A DNA stretch of 10,056 nt, taken from positions 1 through 10,056 of the forward strand of contig CAUHCL010000077.1 of NCBI GenBank assembly GCA_959604655.1, written 5' to 3'. Origin of the DNA: an uncultured Alistipes sp. GTDB taxonomy: Bacteria > Bacteroidota > Bacteroidia > Bacteroidales > Rikenellaceae. The position numbers and the translations under genes were made by a program. The notes below the pieces were generated by a model. It saw nothing but the letters and a program-made list of their open reading frames with translations, made no database searches and was not told where the DNA came from. Shown here one piece after another: positions 1 to 6,870 of the stretch. Numbering within the stretch: the first letter of the stretch is position 1; each line of letters begins with the position of its first letter.

Positions 1-150
1 GACTCGCAGAGTCGCGCAGTTCGCCGCCGCCCCACTGCGGCGGACTGCTATCGCATTCCAGCCGCCGTCGGCGAACAGCACACCAAAAACCAAGAAATGC
101 AGCAGGACTGTGCGGGCCGCACAATCCTACGAACTGCAAACCGCATCTTC

Positions 151-195
151 ATAAAACAGGCAGCAGCCCGCTGCCCATCCCGCAGACTGCTGCCC
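151..195 (-). terminator. Possible terminator of the pflBA operon
   Basis: Just downstream of pflA, on the minus strand, GGCAGCAG (187-194 read in reverse) can pair with CTGCTGCC (159-166). A smaller CTGC/GCAG stem sits inside it, and the transcript continues with TGTTTTAT. The T-run is short and interrupted, so termination may be weak. The position right after the last gene of the operon supports the call. Confidence 0.45.
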
Positions 196-215
196 GAAAC
201 CGCACGGCGCAGAGA

Positions 216-944
216 TCAGTTGATGACCACGGTGTCGAAATATTCGCCGAACAGCCGCTCGGCACGTTCGAGCTGCTCGGGAGTGTTCTCCACCACCTCC
301 TTCAGCTTGTAGTCCAGCCCCATGGCCTCGTACTTGTGCACTCCGAGACGATGGTATGGCAGGATCTCCACACGGCCGATCTGCCCGTAGCCGCGGAAAT
401 GCTCGCCCAGCGCGCGGATATCATCCTCGAAATCGCTGTACCCGGGCACCAGCACGTAACGCAGCCAAAACGGCCGTCCGTGCGTCTCCAGCCACTCGGC
501 GGTGCGCAGCGTGTGCGAATTGTCGCGCCCCGTCAGCAGACGGTGGCGTTCGGGGTTGAACTGCTTCACATCGAGCAGCACCAGATCGGTGAGGCCGAAC
601 AGCACCTCGGTATCCTCGTTGAGAATCGAGCCGTTGGTGTCGACGCATATGTGGATCCCGTTGTCGCGCAGCGAACGAAACAGCGGCAGCAGCGCTTTAG
701 CCTGCACCGTCGGCTCGCCGCCCGAGAAGGTTATGCCGCCCCTTTTGCCGAAGAATGCCTTCTGGTCCACGGCCAGACTCAATATCTCCGACGCGCGAGT
801 GGGTACGCCGCCCGCCGTCTCGATGGTATCGGGATTGGCGCAGTAGAGGCATCGGAACGGGCAGCCTTGCAGGAAAACGACGAGCCGGAGACCCGGCCCG
901 TCGAAAGTTCCCATACTTTCGTATGAATGTACGTTTATCAGCAT
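216..944 (-). CDS. pflA: Pyruvate formate-lyase-activating enzyme (radical SAM)
   Basis: This 242-residue protein is the activase that uses S-adenosylmethionine and a [4Fe-4S] cluster to abstract a hydrogen from the conserved glycine of PflB, creating its glycyl radical. The sequence shows the N-terminal SFES-like segment HSYESMGTFDGPG (residues 6-18), the cluster-binding Cys28-x3-Cys32-x2-Cys35 motif of radical SAM enzymes, and the SAM-binding GGE motif FSGGEP at residues 73-78. The length matches the roughly 245 residues usual for PflA. The ATG at 942-944 begins 2 bases after the TAA of pflB, so the two genes are almost certainly co-transcribed and translationally linked. There is no ferredoxin-like insert, which separates it from the longer glycyl-radical activases of B12-independent diol dehydratase type. 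The pairing with an adjacent PflB makes the assignment firm. Confidence 0.96.
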   Translation of the reverse strand: MLINVHSYESMGTFDGPGLRLVVFLQGCPFRCLYCANPDTIETAGGVPTRASEILSLAVDQKAFFGKRGGITFSGGEPTVQAKALLPLFRSLRDNGIHICVDTNGSILNEDTEVLFGLTDLVLLDVKQFNPERHRLLTGRDNSHTLRTAEWLETHGRPFWLRYVLVPGYSDFEDDIRALGEHFRGYGQIGRVEILPYHRLGVHKYEAMGLDYKLKEVVENTPEQLERAERLFGEYFDTVVIN

Positions 945-946
945 CG

Positions 947-3175
947 TTACATGGCTTCGTGGAACGAACGGCTGATGACCTCCAGCTGGTGCTCGCGGCT
1001 CAGCTTAACGAAGTTGACGGCGTAGCCCGAAACGCGGATGGTGAGCTGCGGGTACTTCTCGGGGTGCTCCATCGCATCGTAGAGCATCTCGCGGTTGAGC
1101 ACGTTCACGTTCAAGTGGTGCGCGCCCTTGGTGAAGTAGCCGTCCATCATGGTCACGAGGTTGTCCACACGTTCCTCGGCGGTGGGACCCAGCGACTTGG
1201 GCACGATCGAGAAGGTGTTGCTGATACCGTCCTGCGAGTCGCGGTAGCGGAGCTTGGCCACCGAGCTGAGCGACGCGATGGCGCCCTTCTTGTCGCGGCC
1301 GTGCATTGGGTTGGCACCCGGGGCGAAAGGCACGCCCTTGGCGCGTCCGTCGGGGGTGGCGCCCGTCTTCTTGCCGTACATCACGTTCGAGGTGATGGTG
1401 AGCAGCGACAGCGTGGGACGTGCGTTCTTGTAGACGGGGAGTTTCTTGAGTTCCTCGCTGAAATAGTATACCAAATCGACGCCGAGGTGGTCCACACGGT
1501 CGTCGTTGTTGCCGAAGCAGGGGAACTCGCCCTCGATGTCGAAGCCCTCGGTGAGACCCTCGGCGTTGCGGCGAGCCTTCACGGTGGCGTACTTTATGGC
1601 CGAGAGCGAGTCGATGGCGATCGAGAGACCCGCCACGCCGTAGGCGAGGTTGATGCGGGGATTGGTGTCGACCAGCGCCATCTGCGCCTTCTCGTAGTAG
1701 TACTTGTCGTGCATGTAGTGGATGATGTTCATCGCCTCGTTGTAGACGCGGGCGATCTCGCTCAGCACCTTCTTGTAGTTGGCCATCACTTCCTCGAACT
1801 TCAGGGTGTCGCTCGTCAGCACGGGGATGCCCTTCACCATGACGGTACCCGTGTTCTCGCAGCGGCCGCCGTTGATGGCCAGCAGCAGCGCCTTGGCCAG
1901 ATTGGCGCGCGCGCCGAAGAACTGTATCTGCTTGCCTATGGCCTGGTACGACACGCAGCATGCTATGCCGTAGTCGTCGCAGTTGCGCACCTCGCGCATG
2001 AGGTTGTCGTTCTCGTACTGTATCGAGCTGGTGTCGACCGAAACCTTGGCGCAGAACTCCTTGAAGCCCTCGGGCAGCTCGGGACCCCACAGCACGGTGA
2101 TGTTGGGCTCGGGCGAGGGACCGAGGTTGTAGAGTGTCTGGAGGAATCGGAACGAGGTCTTGGTGACCTTCACGCGGCCGTCGTTGAAGCGTCCGCCGAT
2201 GGCCTCGGTAACCCACGTCGGGTCGCCCGCGAAGATGTCGTTGTACGACTGCATGCGCAGGTGGCGCACCATGCGGAGCTTGATTACGAACTGGTCGATG
2301 AGCTCCTGTGCGAACGACTCGTCGATGTTGTTGTGGGCCAGATCGTACTCGATGTATATGTCGAGGAACGACGACACGTTGCCCAGCGACATGGCGGCTC
2401 CGTCCTGCTCCTTCACGGCGGCCAGATAAGCCATGTAGACCCACTGCACGGCCTCCTGAGCCGAGCAGGCGGGACGGCCGAGGTCGAGGCCGTAGTACTC
2501 GCCCATCACCTTCATATCCTTCAGGGCCTTGATCTGCTCGGCCACCTCCTCGCGCAGACGGATGCGGTCCTCGGTCATGGGACCCGTCAGCGAGCGGAGA
2601 TCCTCCTGCTTGGCCTCGATGAGGCGGTCGGCGCCGTAGAGGGCCAGACGGCGGTAGTCGCCGATGATGCGGCCGCGGGCGTAGTTGTCGGGCAGGCCCG
2701 TGAGGAAGCCCAGCGAACGGAACGAGCGGATCTCCTCGGTGTAGACGTCGAACACGCCGTCGTTGTGGGTCTTGCGGTAGTGGGTGAATATGTCTTTCAC
2801 GCGGTCGTCCACCTCCACGCCGTTCTCGCGGCATGCCTTGGCCACCACGTTGATGCCGCCGAAGGGCTTGATGGCGCGCTTGAGCAGTTCGTCGGTCTGC
2901 AAACCTACGATAAGTTCGTTCTCCTTGTCGATGTAACCGGCCTTGTGCGAAGTGATGGTCGAAACCGTCACGTTATCCAACGATCTCACACCGTTGTTGT
3001 TGCGTTCCTCTTCCAGAGCTTCGAGGCACAGATTCCAGATGTGGAGGGTTCGCTTCGTGGGACCTTTCAGAAACGAGCTGTCGCCCGTGTAAGGTGCGAT
3101 GTTCTTACTTACGAAGTCACTTACGTTGATCTCTTTTTTCCATGGCCCGTCGATAAAGGCCGGCGTTTTTTCCAT
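947..3175 (-). CDS. pflB: Formate C-acetyltransferase (pyruvate formate-lyase)
   Basis: This glycyl radical enzyme converts pyruvate and CoA to acetyl-CoA and formate in anaerobic fermentation. With the ATG at 3173-3175 it is 742 residues, close to the 760 of E. coli PflB. The adjacent catalytic cysteines are Cys406-Cys407 in IACCVSYQAIGKQIQFFGAR. The radical-bearing Gly717 lies in RVSGYAVNF near the C-terminus. Both motifs are those of true PFL rather than the diol or choline lyase relatives. A TTG six bases further upstream (3179-3181) is in frame and would add two residues, but the ATG MEKTPAF start is preferred. The gene leads the pflBA operon, and a Bacteroidota-type -7 box lies about 57 bases upstream. 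Oxygen would cleave the backbone at Gly717, so the producer should be an anaerobe. Confidence 0.97.
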   Translation of the reverse strand: MEKTPAFIDGPWKKEINVSDFVSKNIAPYTGDSSFLKGPTKRTLHIWNLCLEALEEERNNNGVRSLDNVTVSTITSHKAGYIDKENELIVGLQTDELLKRAIKPFGGINVVAKACRENGVEVDDRVKDIFTHYRKTHNDGVFDVYTEEIRSFRSLGFLTGLPDNYARGRIIGDYRRLALYGADRLIEAKQEDLRSLTGPMTEDRIRLREEVAEQIKALKDMKVMGEYYGLDLGRPACSAQEAVQWVYMAYLAAVKEQDGAAMSLGNVSSFLDIYIEYDLAHNNIDESFAQELIDQFVIKLRMVRHLRMQSYNDIFAGDPTWVTEAIGGRFNDGRVKVTKTSFRFLQTLYNLGPSPEPNITVLWGPELPEGFKEFCAKVSVDTSSIQYENDNLMREVRNCDDYGIACCVSYQAIGKQIQFFGARANLAKALLLAINGGRCENTGTVMVKGIPVLTSDTLKFEEVMANYKKVLSEIARVYNEAMNIIHYMHDKYYYEKAQMALVDTNPRINLAYGVAGLSIAIDSLSAIKYATVKARRNAEGLTEGFDIEGEFPCFGNNDDRVDHLGVDLVYYFSEELKKLPVYKNARPTLSLLTITSNVMYGKKTGATPDGRAKGVPFAPGANPMHGRDKKGAIASLSSVAKLRYRDSQDGISNTFSIVPKSLGPTAEERVDNLVTMMDGYFTKGAHHLNVNVLNREMLYDAMEHPEKYPQLTIRVSGYAVNFVKLSREHQLEVISRSFHEAM

Positions 3176-3231
3176 ACTCAAAATTTTGGGTTATTAAAAC
3201 GGGCGGCTTATACCGTCCGAATCGAAAGGCG

Positions 3232-3239
3232 CAAAAATA
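3232..3239 (-). promoter_or_regulatory. Probable -7 box for pflBA
   Basis: Read on the minus strand this is TATTTTTG, matching the Bacteroidota primary-sigma -7 consensus TAnnTTTG. It is followed by an AT-rich leader of about 50 bases before the pflB ATG. No TTTG is seen at the expected 19-21 base spacing upstream, so only the -7 half is supported. The gap between terminase and pflB (3176-3314) holds nothing else that could be recognised. Confidence 0.5.
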
Positions 3240-3314
3240 CGATAAAATTCGCAATATTCCTTAATTTTTTTCAAAACTTCTCGCAAATGTATCGCTAAGG
3301 CAGCCGCGGACGCG

Positions 3315-4760
3315 CTAAACGAAATTCACGCTGCGTATCTTCGGGTTCCTGCGGTCCGACACCTCGTGCTCGACGATGCCCGTCAGCACGTCGGGCGCAT
3401 CGTGCCAACGGTTGGCGCGGAAGTCACGGCGGTAGGAGGTCAGATGGGCGTACATCTCGGGCCAGCGCTGCGCCCAGCCGCGGGGGAAACGCACGGTATG
3501 GAACACGGTGGCCGAGTTGGAGAGTATGCGCGCCTCCTTGTTGCCGCTCTGGTGGAACCACTCGACGCGCACGCGCGGCGCGAGCCTTTGCAGCGAACGG
3601 GCGAAGCCGCGGCCGCCGTTGTTGCTCTCCACCAGCGCCGAACGCGCGTCGGAGCGCACGAGCATGGCGGCCACCTCGCCCTCGGTGACCTCCATCGGCT
3701 CGCGCGAATAGACCGCGTCGACGACATATATCACGCCGTCGGTGTCGACCGCATAGCTTATCGAACACAGATAGTCGTCGCCCGTGTCGGCGGTGTCGGT
3801 GTAGTCGGCCCGACGTACTATCTCCGCGGGCAGCGCGTCGTACTCGGCGAAGCCGTCGCCGTAGAGCAGTCCGCGGCGCGACGAGGGATGACCCTGGTAC
3901 ATGCACTCGAAACGGACGGGATCGAGGCGGCGCTTGGCCTCCAGCAGCGCCGCGCTGTGCCGCTCGGGCCACAGCGCCTCGCCCACGGCGCGCGGGTCGA
4001 TTCCGCACGGCGAGTCGCTCTTCAGCGCTTCGAGGTTGAGACACAGCCAGTCGTCGGGGCCCGCGCGGTCGATGTCGCTCCACTCGCGCAAGTCGACGCA
4101 CCTCTCGCGGCGGCGCAGCACGCCGATCAGGTCTTCCTCGTGCCAGCGGGTGAACACGATCAACTCGCGCGAGGTGTTGTGTATGCGCGTCCTCACCACC
4201 GACGTGTACCACTCCATGCAGTTCTCGCGCACCACGGGCGAGTCGGCCTCCATGGCATCCTTGTAGAGGTCGTCGAGTATGAAGCAGTCGACGCGGTTGC
4301 CCGTGAGCGAGCCCTCGCGGCCGACCGAGAGTATGCTGCCGTCGCGCCCCACGATCTCGGCCTCGTCGGCGGTACGGAGATACTGCGGCGGCTTACCCCC
4401 GCACTTTATGCGCGTGGCGGGGAAGAGCTCGCCGTACTCGGGCGACTCGATTATGCGCTGCACGCGGCGGTTGAACTTGTTGGCCAGCGTCGCCGAATAG
4501 GATGCTATCGCAACGCGCTGGTCGGGGTCGAGCCCCAGAATGTAGGCGGGCAGCAGCGTGCTGGCCCCGACGCTCTTGCCGTGCTGCGGCGGCACGGAGA
4601 TCATCAGCCTGCGTATGCGCCCCGCGGCGAATGCCTCCAGCAGACGGTAGTAGGCGGCATGGAACGGACGCAGCTCCAGAAAGGGGTATATCCGTCGGGC
4701 GAAGTCGGTGAACGCCACGGCAGCGCCGTCGGTCGCGTTCTGTACATCGTGCGTAATCAT
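3315..4760 (-). CDS. Phage-type terminase large subunit, solo
   Basis: Terminase large subunits are the ATP-driven motors and nucleases that package viral DNA into capsids. This 481-residue protein shows the full set of motifs in order: an adenine-motif-like LRPFHAAYYRLLE (30-42), Walker A VPPQHGKS (56-63), Walker B CFILDD (159-164), and the coupling motif LIVFTRWHEEDL (200-211). A C-terminal RNase H-like nuclease follows, with likely catalytic acids at Asp322 (YTDTADTGDDY), Glu378 (LVESNNGG) and Asp454/Asp457 (WHDAPDVLTG). The length is normal for the family and no frameshift is seen. The ATG at 4758-4760 overlaps the stop of the upstream gene as ATGA, which fixes the start. A longer GTG start at 4844 would run 85 bases into that gene. 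No portal, capsid or small terminase gene is visible within the window. The family call is firm; its job outside a prophage is unknown. Confidence 0.9.
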   Translation of the reverse strand: MITHDVQNATDGAAVAFTDFARRIYPFLELRPFHAAYYRLLEAFAAGRIRRLMISVPPQHGKSVGASTLLPAYILGLDPDQRVAIASYSATLANKFNRRVQRIIESPEYGELFPATRIKCGGKPPQYLRTADEAEIVGRDGSILSVGREGSLTGNRVDCFILDDLYKDAMEADSPVVRENCMEWYTSVVRTRIHNTSRELIVFTRWHEEDLIGVLRRRERCVDLREWSDIDRAGPDDWLCLNLEALKSDSPCGIDPRAVGEALWPERHSAALLEAKRRLDPVRFECMYQGHPSSRRGLLYGDGFAEYDALPAEIVRRADYTDTADTGDDYLCSISYAVDTDGVIYVVDAVYSREPMEVTEGEVAAMLVRSDARSALVESNNGGRGFARSLQRLAPRVRVEWFHQSGNKEARILSNSATVFHTVRFPRGWAQRWPEMYAHLTSYRRDFRANRWHDAPDVLTGIVEHEVSDRRNPKIRSVNFV

Positions 4761-5059
4761 CGGTCGAAGTATTTGCGCAGTTCGCCGAACGAGAAATCGT
4801 TCATCACCTCGCCCTCGTCGGTCACGGTATGAAACTCCCACCACACGGGGACCATATCCGATATGACCTCGCGGTCACCCTCGGGCATGGATTCGCGGCG
4901 GCGGTAAACCACGGCCGAGAGGACGAGGCGGTACTCTACGCCGTTCGATGAGAACTCCGTCGAGCCCGAGAAATATCCGTTGCGGCCCACGCATTCGGTC
5001 AGGCGCTCGGCCACTTCATTGTAAAGAGCGGGTGAAATGTTGTACACGGTTTGATCCAT
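4757..5059 (-). CDS. Small protein of unknown function upstream of terminase
   Basis: I do not recognise this 100-residue protein. It starts at an ATG (MDQTVYNISPAL) at 5057-5059 and ends with an aromatic, charged tail (FSFGELRKYFDR). It has no signal peptide, membrane segment, helix-turn-helix or metal-binding cysteine cluster that I can see. The middle (about 30-80) alternates hydrophobic and polar residues as in a beta-rich fold and includes a Trp-Trp pair in VPVWWEF. Its TGA overlaps the terminase ATG, so the two are translated in tandem and probably act together. The position is that of a small terminase, but it shows no DNA-binding domain, so I do not call it one. Codon use resembles its neighbours. 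It sits behind a possible -7 box at 5116-5123. Confidence 0.75.
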   Translation of the reverse strand: MDQTVYNISPALYNEVAERLTECVGRNGYFSGSTEFSSNGVEYRLVLSAVVYRRRESMPEGDREVISDMVPVWWEFHTVTDEGEVMNDFSFGELRKYFDR

Positions 5060-5079
5060 TGTTTTTTTGCCGTTAATAG

Positions 5080-5110
5080 TTTGCGGTATGTAATAAATTC
5101 CTTAACTTTG
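5080..5110 (+). promoter_or_regulatory. Bacteroidota-type promoter of the S24 regulator
   Basis: TTTG at 5080-5083 and TAACTTTG at 5103-5110 match the -33 and -7 elements of the Bacteroidota primary-sigma consensus (TTTG, 19-21 bases, TAnnTTTG), with a spacer of exactly 19 bases. Transcription would start near 5117, giving an AT-rich leader of about 75 bases before the regulator ATG at 5193. Confidence 0.7.
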
Positions 5111-5115
5111 CAGCA

Positions 5116-5123
5116 CAAAGATA
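5116..5123 (-). promoter_or_regulatory. Possible -7 box for the small gene-terminase operon
   Basis: Read on the minus strand this is TATCTTTG, a match to TAnnTTTG, about 57 bases upstream of the ATG at 5059. The nearest TTTG upstream (5150-5153 reversed) is 26 bases away, longer than the usual 19-21, so the promoter is weaker by inspection than its opposite partner. The box overlaps the expected start site of the plus-strand promoter. Confidence 0.45.
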
Positions 5124-5124
5124 T

Positions 5125-5139
5125 ATTCAAATATTGAAT
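5125..5139. promoter_or_regulatory. Candidate operator: inverted repeat ATTCAA-N3-TTGAAT
   Basis: Perfect 6-base arms are separated by three bases. The site lies just behind the minus-strand -7 box and inside the leader of the plus-strand transcript. That is where a dimeric repressor could block the terminase operon and feed back on its own gene. The adjacent S24 regulator is the obvious candidate to bind it; this is inference. Confidence 0.35.
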
Positions 5140-5156
5140 TTTGATTCTGCAAAGTA

Positions 5157-5181
5157 CAAAAAATTGATATAAGAATTTTTG
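5157..5181. repeat. AT-rich inverted repeat ahead of the regulator
   Basis: AAAAATT (5159-5165) and AATTTTT (5174-5180) are complementary arms around eight bases, inside the 5' leader of the S24 regulator. TTGATA also appears twice, 15 bases apart (5164 and 5179). It could be a second operator, or it may simply reflect the low-complexity AT-rich leader. Confidence 0.25.
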
Positions 5182-5192
5182 ATAATATACAG

Positions 5193-5864
5193 ATGGAAAG
5201 CAGACTGAAATTGATACGCAAGGAACTCAAGATGACGCAAGAGCAACTTGCACAGCGACTTGGCATAGGCAAAGCGGCTCTGTCGATGATCGAGACGGGG
5301 CGCTGCGGACTCTCGGCCCGCAACAAGAACATACTGGTTCAGGATTTGAACGTCAACCCCGAATGGCTCGACAGCGGCACGGGCAGCATGTTCAACGCCG
5401 AGCCCGACTTCACCGCATTCCGTCTGCGTTCGGACAACTCGCTGCCCATGCAGAGCGTCCCGCTCTACTCCATCGAGGGCACGGCGGGGCTGGTGCCGCT
5501 CTTCTCGGACAACGCGGCCAACAAGCCCGTCAACTACATCCACATCCCCAACCTGCCCAAATGCGACGGCGCCATATACATCGTGGGCGATTCGATGTAC
5601 CCCCTGCTCAAGAGCGGCGACATAGTGCTTTACAAGCAGTTGCAGGACATAGGCAGCATATTCTGGGGCGACATGTACCTGCTCTCGATCGATCTCGACG
5701 GCGAGGAATACATCACCGTGAAGTACATCCAGAAGTCGGAGCGCGAGGGCTACGTGAAGCTCGTGAGCCAGAACCCGCACCACGCCGACAAGGACATAGA
5801 GATGAGCCGCATACGCGCCATAGCGCTGGTCAAGGCCAGCATCCGCATGAACTCCATACGCTAA
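5193..5864 (+). CDS. XRE-family HTH regulator with S24 (LexA/CI-like) peptidase domain
   Basis: This 223-residue protein is built like phage CI repressors and LexA. An XRE helix-turn-helix occupies residues 3-59 (LKMTQEQLAQRLGIGKAALS is its core). A C-terminal S24 self-cleavage domain covers about 88-215. The catalytic serine is Ser134 in VGDSMYP and the general-base lysine is Lys177 in ITVKYI, 43 residues apart as in lambda CI. An Ala98-Gly99 pair in EGTAGL sits about 36 residues before the serine, where LexA-type proteins cut themselves. The protein should therefore be able to act as a DNA-damage-inducible repressor, although many chromosomal relatives in Bacteroidota have no shown cleavage. 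It is divergent from the terminase pair and has its own well-formed promoter. The next gene starts 12 bases after its stop, so the two may be co-transcribed. Confidence 0.9.
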   Translation: MESRLKLIRKELKMTQEQLAQRLGIGKAALSMIETGRCGLSARNKNILVQDLNVNPEWLDSGTGSMFNAEPDFTAFRLRSDNSLPMQSVPLYSIEGTAGLVPLFSDNAANKPVNYIHIPNLPKCDGAIYIVGDSMYPLLKSGDIVLYKQLQDIGSIFWGDMYLLSIDLDGEEYITVKYIQKSEREGYVKLVSQNPHHADKDIEMSRIRAIALVKASIRMNSIR

Positions 5865-5876
5865 CCGCCCCGCCCG

Positions 5877-6797
5877 ATGCGTAACGAAAACTCACTCTAC
5901 CACGCCGTGGCCATCGCGACGGCCGCCGTGTGGGGCACCACTTTCGTCAGCTCGAAGATCCTGCTCGACGAAGGGCTGTCGCCCGCCGAGATCATGGTGC
6001 TGCGCTTCCTGCTGGCATACGTCTGCATACTGCCCTTCGCCCCGCGCCGCCTGTTCGCCGACAGCCTGCGCGACGAGGCGGCCATGGCCGTACTGGGCAT
6101 ATCGGGCGGCTCGCTCTACTTCCTGCTGGAGAACACCGCCCTCCTGCACACGCAGGCCTCCAACGTGGCCATCATCATAGCCGCCACACCCCTGCTCACG
6201 ACTCTGGCCGTACACGCGACGGGCAACGGCGAAAAGGCAGGGCGCAGGCTCTACACGGGTTCGCTGCTGTCGCTGGCGGGCGTGGCGCTGGTGGTGTTCA
6301 ACGGGCAGTTCATACTGAAACTCAGCCCCAAAGGCGACCTGCTCACGTTCGGCGCCGCCGTTATGTGGGTGGTTTACAGTCTGGTGGTGCTCCGCCTGAA
6401 GGACCGCTACTCGTCGATATTCATGACGCGCAAGATATTCTTCTACGGCGTCGCGACGCTGCTGCCCTACTTCGCGTTCCGCCCCTTCGCGGCGGAGTGG
6501 AGCGTGCTCCTGCGCCCCGCCGTGGCGGGCAATCTGCTCTATCTGGGCATTGTGGCGTCGCTGGTATGCTACTGGACATGGAATCTGTCGATCGAGAAAT
6601 TGGGAGCCATCCGCGCCACCAATTATCTGTATCTCAACCCTGTGGTAGCCATGATTACGGCCTCGGCGGTGCTCGGCGAACGCATCACGGCCACGGCCGT
6701 GGCGGGCGCGGCACTCATTCTGTACGGGGTCCGCATGGCCGAAAAACGCAGCGTCGGCAGCCCGAACGGCCGAAAATATTCGCGGTCGAATGAATAA
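5877..6797 (+). CDS. EamA-family (drug/metabolite transporter superfamily) permease
   Basis: This 306-residue inner-membrane protein has the ten hydrophobic segments expected of DMT-superfamily carriers, arranged as two EamA repeats (about 8-140 and 152-290). Recognisable features are the opening AVWGTTFVSSKILL helix, the PAEIMVLRFLLAY second helix with its conserved arginine, and the late NYLYLNPVVAMITASAVLGE helix that is typical of the family. A basic tail follows the last helix. Substrate cannot be told from sequence; relatives export amino acids or metabolites or import nucleotide-sugar-like compounds. The ATG at 5877 lies 12 bases after the S24 regulator stop with no visible promoter of its own, so read-through from the regulator promoter is likely. 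No clear terminator separates it from the downstream oxidoreductase operon, which has its own -7 box. Confidence 0.9.
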   Translation: MRNENSLYHAVAIATAAVWGTTFVSSKILLDEGLSPAEIMVLRFLLAYVCILPFAPRRLFADSLRDEAAMAVLGISGGSLYFLLENTALLHTQASNVAIIIAATPLLTTLAVHATGNGEKAGRRLYTGSLLSLAGVALVVFNGQFILKLSPKGDLLTFGAAVMWVVYSLVVLRLKDRYSSIFMTRKIFFYGVATLLPYFAFRPFAAEWSVLLRPAVAGNLLYLGIVASLVCYWTWNLSIEKLGAIRATNYLYLNPVVAMITASAVLGERITATAVAGAALILYGVRMAEKRSVGSPNGRKYSRSNE

Positions 6798-6814
6798 ATT
6801 CGCCGATAAAAGCA

Positions 6815-6822
6815 TAACTTTG
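6815..6822 (+). promoter_or_regulatory. Probable -7 box for the korAB operon
   Basis: TAACTTTG matches the Bacteroidota TAnnTTTG element, 48 bases ahead of the ATG at 6871. The -33 region (around 6791-6796) has no TTTG, so only the -7 half is convincing. The leader is AT-rich, as is usual for these organisms, with no Shine-Dalgarno site. Confidence 0.5.
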
Positions 6823-6870
6823 TCCTTCGCTTAACACTAACCTAAAAGCATAATTATTTACGAATCGAAT

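Noticed and set aside
3176..3181. TTG start for pflB two codons upstream
   Set aside because: An in-frame ATG follows immediately, and TTG starts are rare.
755..3298. An 847-codon open frame on the plus strand opposite pflB
   Set aside because: It is antisense to a gene with clear PflB catalytic motifs. Its translation is low-complexity (rich in V, H, L, A) with no domain, as expected from the GC-rich codon pattern of the other strand.
3366..4832. A 488-codon open frame on the plus strand opposite the terminase
   Set aside because: It is a mirror of the terminase gene with no recognisable motif. All the family motifs lie on the minus strand.
4761..4844. N-terminal extension of the terminase from a GTG at 4842-4844
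   Set aside because: It would overlap the upstream gene by about 85 bases and adds an arginine-rich stretch not typical of the family. The ATGA overlap at 4757-4760 gives a better start.
3315..5864. An intact prophage
   Set aside because: Only a terminase, a small gene and a repressor-like regulator are visible; no structural, integrase or lysis genes and no attachment-site repeats were found in the window.
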